Of a DNA stretch of 26,710 bases, positions 24,553 to 26,710 are shown one piece after another. This DNA comes from Chitinophagaceae bacterium (GTDB lineage Bacteria > Bacteroidota > Bacteroidia > Chitinophagales > Chitinophagaceae): positions 1 through 26,710 of the forward strand of contig CANHSD010000004.1 in NCBI GenBank assembly GCA_947463105.1, read 5' to 3'. Both the position numbers and the translations under genes were made by a program. Numbering within the stretch: the stretch's first letter is position 1; the number at the start of each line of letters is the position of its first letter. The notes beneath the pieces were generated by a model. That model was not told where the DNA came from and did no database searches. It worked only from the letters and a program-made list of their open reading frames with translations.

Positions 24553-26079
24553 ATGGGTATAGGTTGGTTGATTTTTATTGTTGCAACAGCAGGATTTCAT
24601 GCAGGTCTTTTTGGGATGTTTAAAAAGGCTGGAATCGATGGTTGGAAAGCATTGGTCCCCTTTTACAATACTTGGCTGATGGTGAAAAAAATGGAGTTGA
24701 AAACCCAGTGGTTTTTCTTTCAGCTCATTCCCATTGCCGGGCAATTTGTGACCATCTGGCTTTGCATCAAATTTGTTGAGCATTTCGGCCGGTTTTCAGT
24801 GGTCCACCACGCTGCAACAGTTTTCATTCCCTTTGTCTATTTCCCATACCTTGGATTTTCCAAGAATGAGCGGTATGCAGGAACTCCAGTTGTAAAGAAT
24901 TATCAAAAATCAGCCACAAGGGAATGGATTGATGCTGCCGTATTTGCCATTGTTGCTGCAACCATCATCCGCACCTTTGTTTTTGAAGCCTACGTCATCC
25001 CCACTGGCTCAATGGAAAAGACCTTGCTGGTCAATGACTTTCTATTTGTAAGCAAAACCAGCTATGGGCCAAGGATTCCCAATACACCTATTGCCTTTCC
25101 TTTTGTTCACCATACCCTTCCAATTGGTACGTCAAAATCATATCTTGAATGGATCAGCCTTCCCTACAACCGCTTTTTTGCAAAGCCCATCGAAAGGAAT
25201 GACGTGGTCGTGTTCAACTATCCTGTAGGGGATACGGTCATCCGTGAATTCCAGTCTGAAATCAATTATTATGACTACCTCCGCGCCTACGAATCAAGGG
25301 GTGGTACAAGGGATATGTTGTTTGCTGAACGCGATGACATCATTTCAAGACCAGTTGACAAAAGGGAAAATTTCATCAAGCGTTGTGTAGCCATTGCAGG
25401 AGATACCCTCTTCATCAGAAATGGCACCTTGTATGTATCCAATACTGTAAACCCCATACCACCTGCTTCTGAAATGCCTTACTATGTTACCCTGAATGGC
25501 AATGGATTTTTCTCTGATGAGTTCATCAAAAATGAATTGAATATTGATCCTCAGGATCCGGAACAGCGTGATCTGTTGCAAATGCAGGACAAGCCCAATA
25601 CATACCGCTTGACACTCACGCCCGCCCAATTGAAACAGGTTGAATCTTTTCCATTTGTGGTAAAAGATTCTATCATGCCAGACCTTAATTCCAGTGGTTT
25701 TGGCAACACTTTCCCTTACGATACAGCACAATTCAAATGGAGCGAAGACAATTTTGGCCCATTGTGGGTTCCCCAAAAAGGAAAATCAGTTGAGCTCAAT
25801 AAAAGGAATATTGCGCTCTACAAAAGGGTGATTGCTGTATATGAGAACAATATGTGGGAAGAGCGTGATGGAAAAGTATTCATCAATGGGAATCCTTCAA
25901 CCTCCTACACATTTAAAATGAATTATTACTGGATGATGGGAGACAACAGGCACAATTCACAGGATTCAAGGTTCTGGGGTTTTGTACCTGAAGACCATAT
26001 TGTGGGCAAAGCTTCGATGATTTGGTTCAGCTGGCAGAATGGCCCAAGATGGAACAGAATTTTCAAGTCCATCAAATAA
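24553..26079 (+). CDS. lepB: Signal peptidase I with extra N-terminal membrane domain
   Basis: Signal peptidase I removes signal peptides from exported proteins on the periplasmic side of the inner membrane. The 508-residue protein (start ATG 24553) is longer than E. coli LepB (324). Residues about 1-105 hold three hydrophobic segments with the phrase AGIDGWKALVPFYNTW (26-41), as in DUF5684-type membrane domains. The usual LepB anchor follows at about 127-147. The catalytic Ser153 is in IPTGSMEKTLL, the catalytic Lys276 in FIKRCVAIAGD, and box E GDNRHNSQDSRFWGFV spans 463-478. About 185 residues separate the Lys from box E, which is a large insertion of the Bacteroidota type. The prediction of the enzyme is certain; the N-terminal domain role is unknown. 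It precedes cdd by 19 nt. Confidence 0.94.
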   Translation: MGIGWLIFIVATAGFHAGLFGMFKKAGIDGWKALVPFYNTWLMVKKMELKTQWFFFQLIPIAGQFVTIWLCIKFVEHFGRFSVVHHAATVFIPFVYFPYLGFSKNERYAGTPVVKNYQKSATREWIDAAVFAIVAATIIRTFVFEAYVIPTGSMEKTLLVNDFLFVSKTSYGPRIPNTPIAFPFVHHTLPIGTSKSYLEWISLPYNRFFAKPIERNDVVVFNYPVGDTVIREFQSEINYYDYLRAYESRGGTRDMLFAERDDIISRPVDKRENFIKRCVAIAGDTLFIRNGTLYVSNTVNPIPPASEMPYYVTLNGNGFFSDEFIKNELNIDPQDPEQRDLLQMQDKPNTYRLTLTPAQLKQVESFPFVVKDSIMPDLNSSGFGNTFPYDTAQFKWSEDNFGPLWVPQKGKSVELNKRNIALYKRVIAVYENNMWEERDGKVFINGNPSTSYTFKMNYYWMMGDNRHNSQDSRFWGFVPEDHIVGKASMIWFSWQNGPRWNRIFKSIK

Positions 26080-26098
26080 ACACACTCAACCCAACCCT

Positions 26099-26587
26099 AT
26101 GGACACCAGAAACATCAACATTAGTTTCAAGGTACACGCAAATGCATCAGACTTGAGCGATGCAGACAATGACCTTGTGCTTCGGGCCAGGGAAGTAGCT
26201 GCTACAGCCTATGCACCTTACTCAGGCTTCAGGGTTGGTGCCGTTGCCCGCATGCCCGATGAAAAGCTGGTGATGGGCACCAACCAGGAGAATGCTTCTT
26301 ATCCCATTGGTATCTGTGCAGAGAGGGTCCTGCTTGCAGCTGTGTCTTCTATTTCTCCGGGTCTTCCTATTGAAACCATGGCCATCACTTACCAGAGTGA
26401 TACAGTGGATACTTCAGAACCCATAGCACCCTGTGGCATGTGCAGACAGGCGCTGGTTGAATTTGAATCAAGGTTCAATGCACCCATGCGGTTGTTGCTG
26501 ACCGGATCAACAGGGGAGGTATTTGAATTTGAAACCCCCTCAGACCTCTTGCCCATGGCATTCAAGCATTATCATCTGGGCAAATAA
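26099..26587 (+). CDS. cdd: Cytidine deaminase
   Basis: Cdd deaminates cytidine and deoxycytidine to uridine and deoxyuridine in pyrimidine salvage. The 162-residue protein has the zinc site of the family: the CAE motif (Cys73-Ala74-Glu75, Glu75 as proton shuttle) and PCGMC (111-115) with Cys112 and Cys115. APYSGFRVGAV (39-49) and TNQENASYP (61-69) are the usual substrate-binding sequences. This is the short homotetrameric form. ATG 26099 was chosen over an in-frame ATG at 26039, which lies in the lepB coding sequence and would add 20 residues without family support. It is 19 nt after lepB and probably in the same transcript; it converges on the tolC-like gene with a 3-nt gap. Confidence 0.95.
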   Translation: MDTRNINISFKVHANASDLSDADNDLVLRAREVAATAYAPYSGFRVGAVARMPDEKLVMGTNQENASYPIGICAERVLLAAVSSISPGLPIETMAITYQSDTVDTSEPIAPCGMCRQALVEFESRFNAPMRLLLTGSTGEVFEFETPSDLLPMAFKHYHLGK

Positions 26588-26590
26588 GCC

Positions 26591-26710
26591 CTAATGCTTG
26601 CTTATCTCTCCTGTGATGTAGTGTATTGCTGTTGCCGCAATTTGAGCCCTGTATTGGGCGTTTATATAACGATCCTGTGCTTCAATCAGGCTCAGTTGTG
26701 CCTGCCTCAA
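26591..26710 (-). CDS. C-terminal end of a TolC-family outer-membrane efflux protein (5' partial)
   Basis: Reading the minus strand from the window edge gives 39 residues and a TAG stop at 26593-26591: LRQAQLSLIEAQDRYINAQY, then RAQIAATAIHYITGEISKH. The heptad-like 'L..aq.sl.eaqdrYi.Aqy....A...i.yltG.i' pattern is the last coiled-coil helix of TolC/OEP-type outer-membrane efflux channels, which usually ends 'ALaALnyltG'. The gene begins outside the window, so transporter partners and type cannot be known. The stretch is short but the pattern is distinctive. Its stop lies three bases from that of cdd. Confidence 0.75.
   Translation of the reverse strand: MRQAQLSLIEAQDRYINAQYRAQIAATAIHYITGEISKH

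Noticed and set aside
26039..26098. An ATG start for cdd inside lepB.
   Set aside because: The extra 20 residues are out-of-frame lepB sequence of low complexity; the ATG at 26099 begins just before the cytidine deaminase fold.

Overview
The window is a stretch of ordinary, densely packed chromosome from a member of the Bacteroidota, most likely the Chitinophagaceae. Four things point there. The succinate dehydrogenase has a single-subunit di-haem cytochrome b. Several gene starts are preceded by the Bacteroidota -7 element TAnnTTTG (or the TACCTTCG variant), with no clear Shine-Dalgarno sequences. There are Bacteroidota-type proteins, such as an HU-CCDC81-like protein, a very large outer-membrane protein family and a long signal peptidase I. 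The family-level assignment is an inference from protein style and was not tested. I saw no insertion sequence, prophage, CRISPR array, tRNA or rRNA, and no gap without a gene exceeds about 165 bases.

Layout. Positions 1-1754 (+) hold the tail of an outer-membrane beta-barrel, a membrane-anchored HU-like protein overlapping it by 4 nt (ATGA), and a zinc-ribbon SAM methyltransferase. A periplasmic S41 protease (3342-1756, -) converges on them. Positions 3392-5632 (+) form a small operon: a BadF-family sugar kinase, MurNAc-6-phosphate etherase (murQ) and an acidic protein of unknown function. The first two look like a kinase/etherase route for cell-wall MurNAc salvage. Positions 5760-9253 (+) are sdhCAB with a good promoter and a strong terminator. 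Position 9401 begins a 1149-residue outer-membrane protein of unknown function, which converges on a membrane-anchored coiled-coil protein (13863-12904, -) across a shared terminator hairpin.

The middle holds housekeeping genes in divergent and convergent pairs: holA (14028, +) against ribF (15969, -); then purM and an FtsE-like ATPase (16079-17962, +) against a glycosyltransferase (19049-17934, -). After these come a four-helix membrane protein, rpsO, pnp, prmA, plsY, a DUF3052-like small protein, a long signal peptidase I (lepB) with an extra N-terminal membrane domain, and cytidine deaminase (cdd). The last 120 bases carry, on the minus strand, the C-terminal end of a TolC-family outer-membrane efflux protein.

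How they work together. The genes cover respiration (sdhCAB), translation and RNA decay (rpsO, pnp, prmA), replication (holA), cofactor, purine and pyrimidine metabolism (ribF, purM, cdd), phospholipid synthesis (plsY) and the cell envelope (lepB, S41 protease, murK/murQ, large OMP, TolC-like protein). No undescribed multi-gene system stands out. The best leads are the uncharacterised large OMP with an EF-hand-like loop, the murK-murQ-unknown trio, the SPOR-less HU-like membrane protein, the signal peptidase fusion, and two regulatory layouts: a hairpin between rpsO and pnp, and a terminator that runs up to the prmA start codon.
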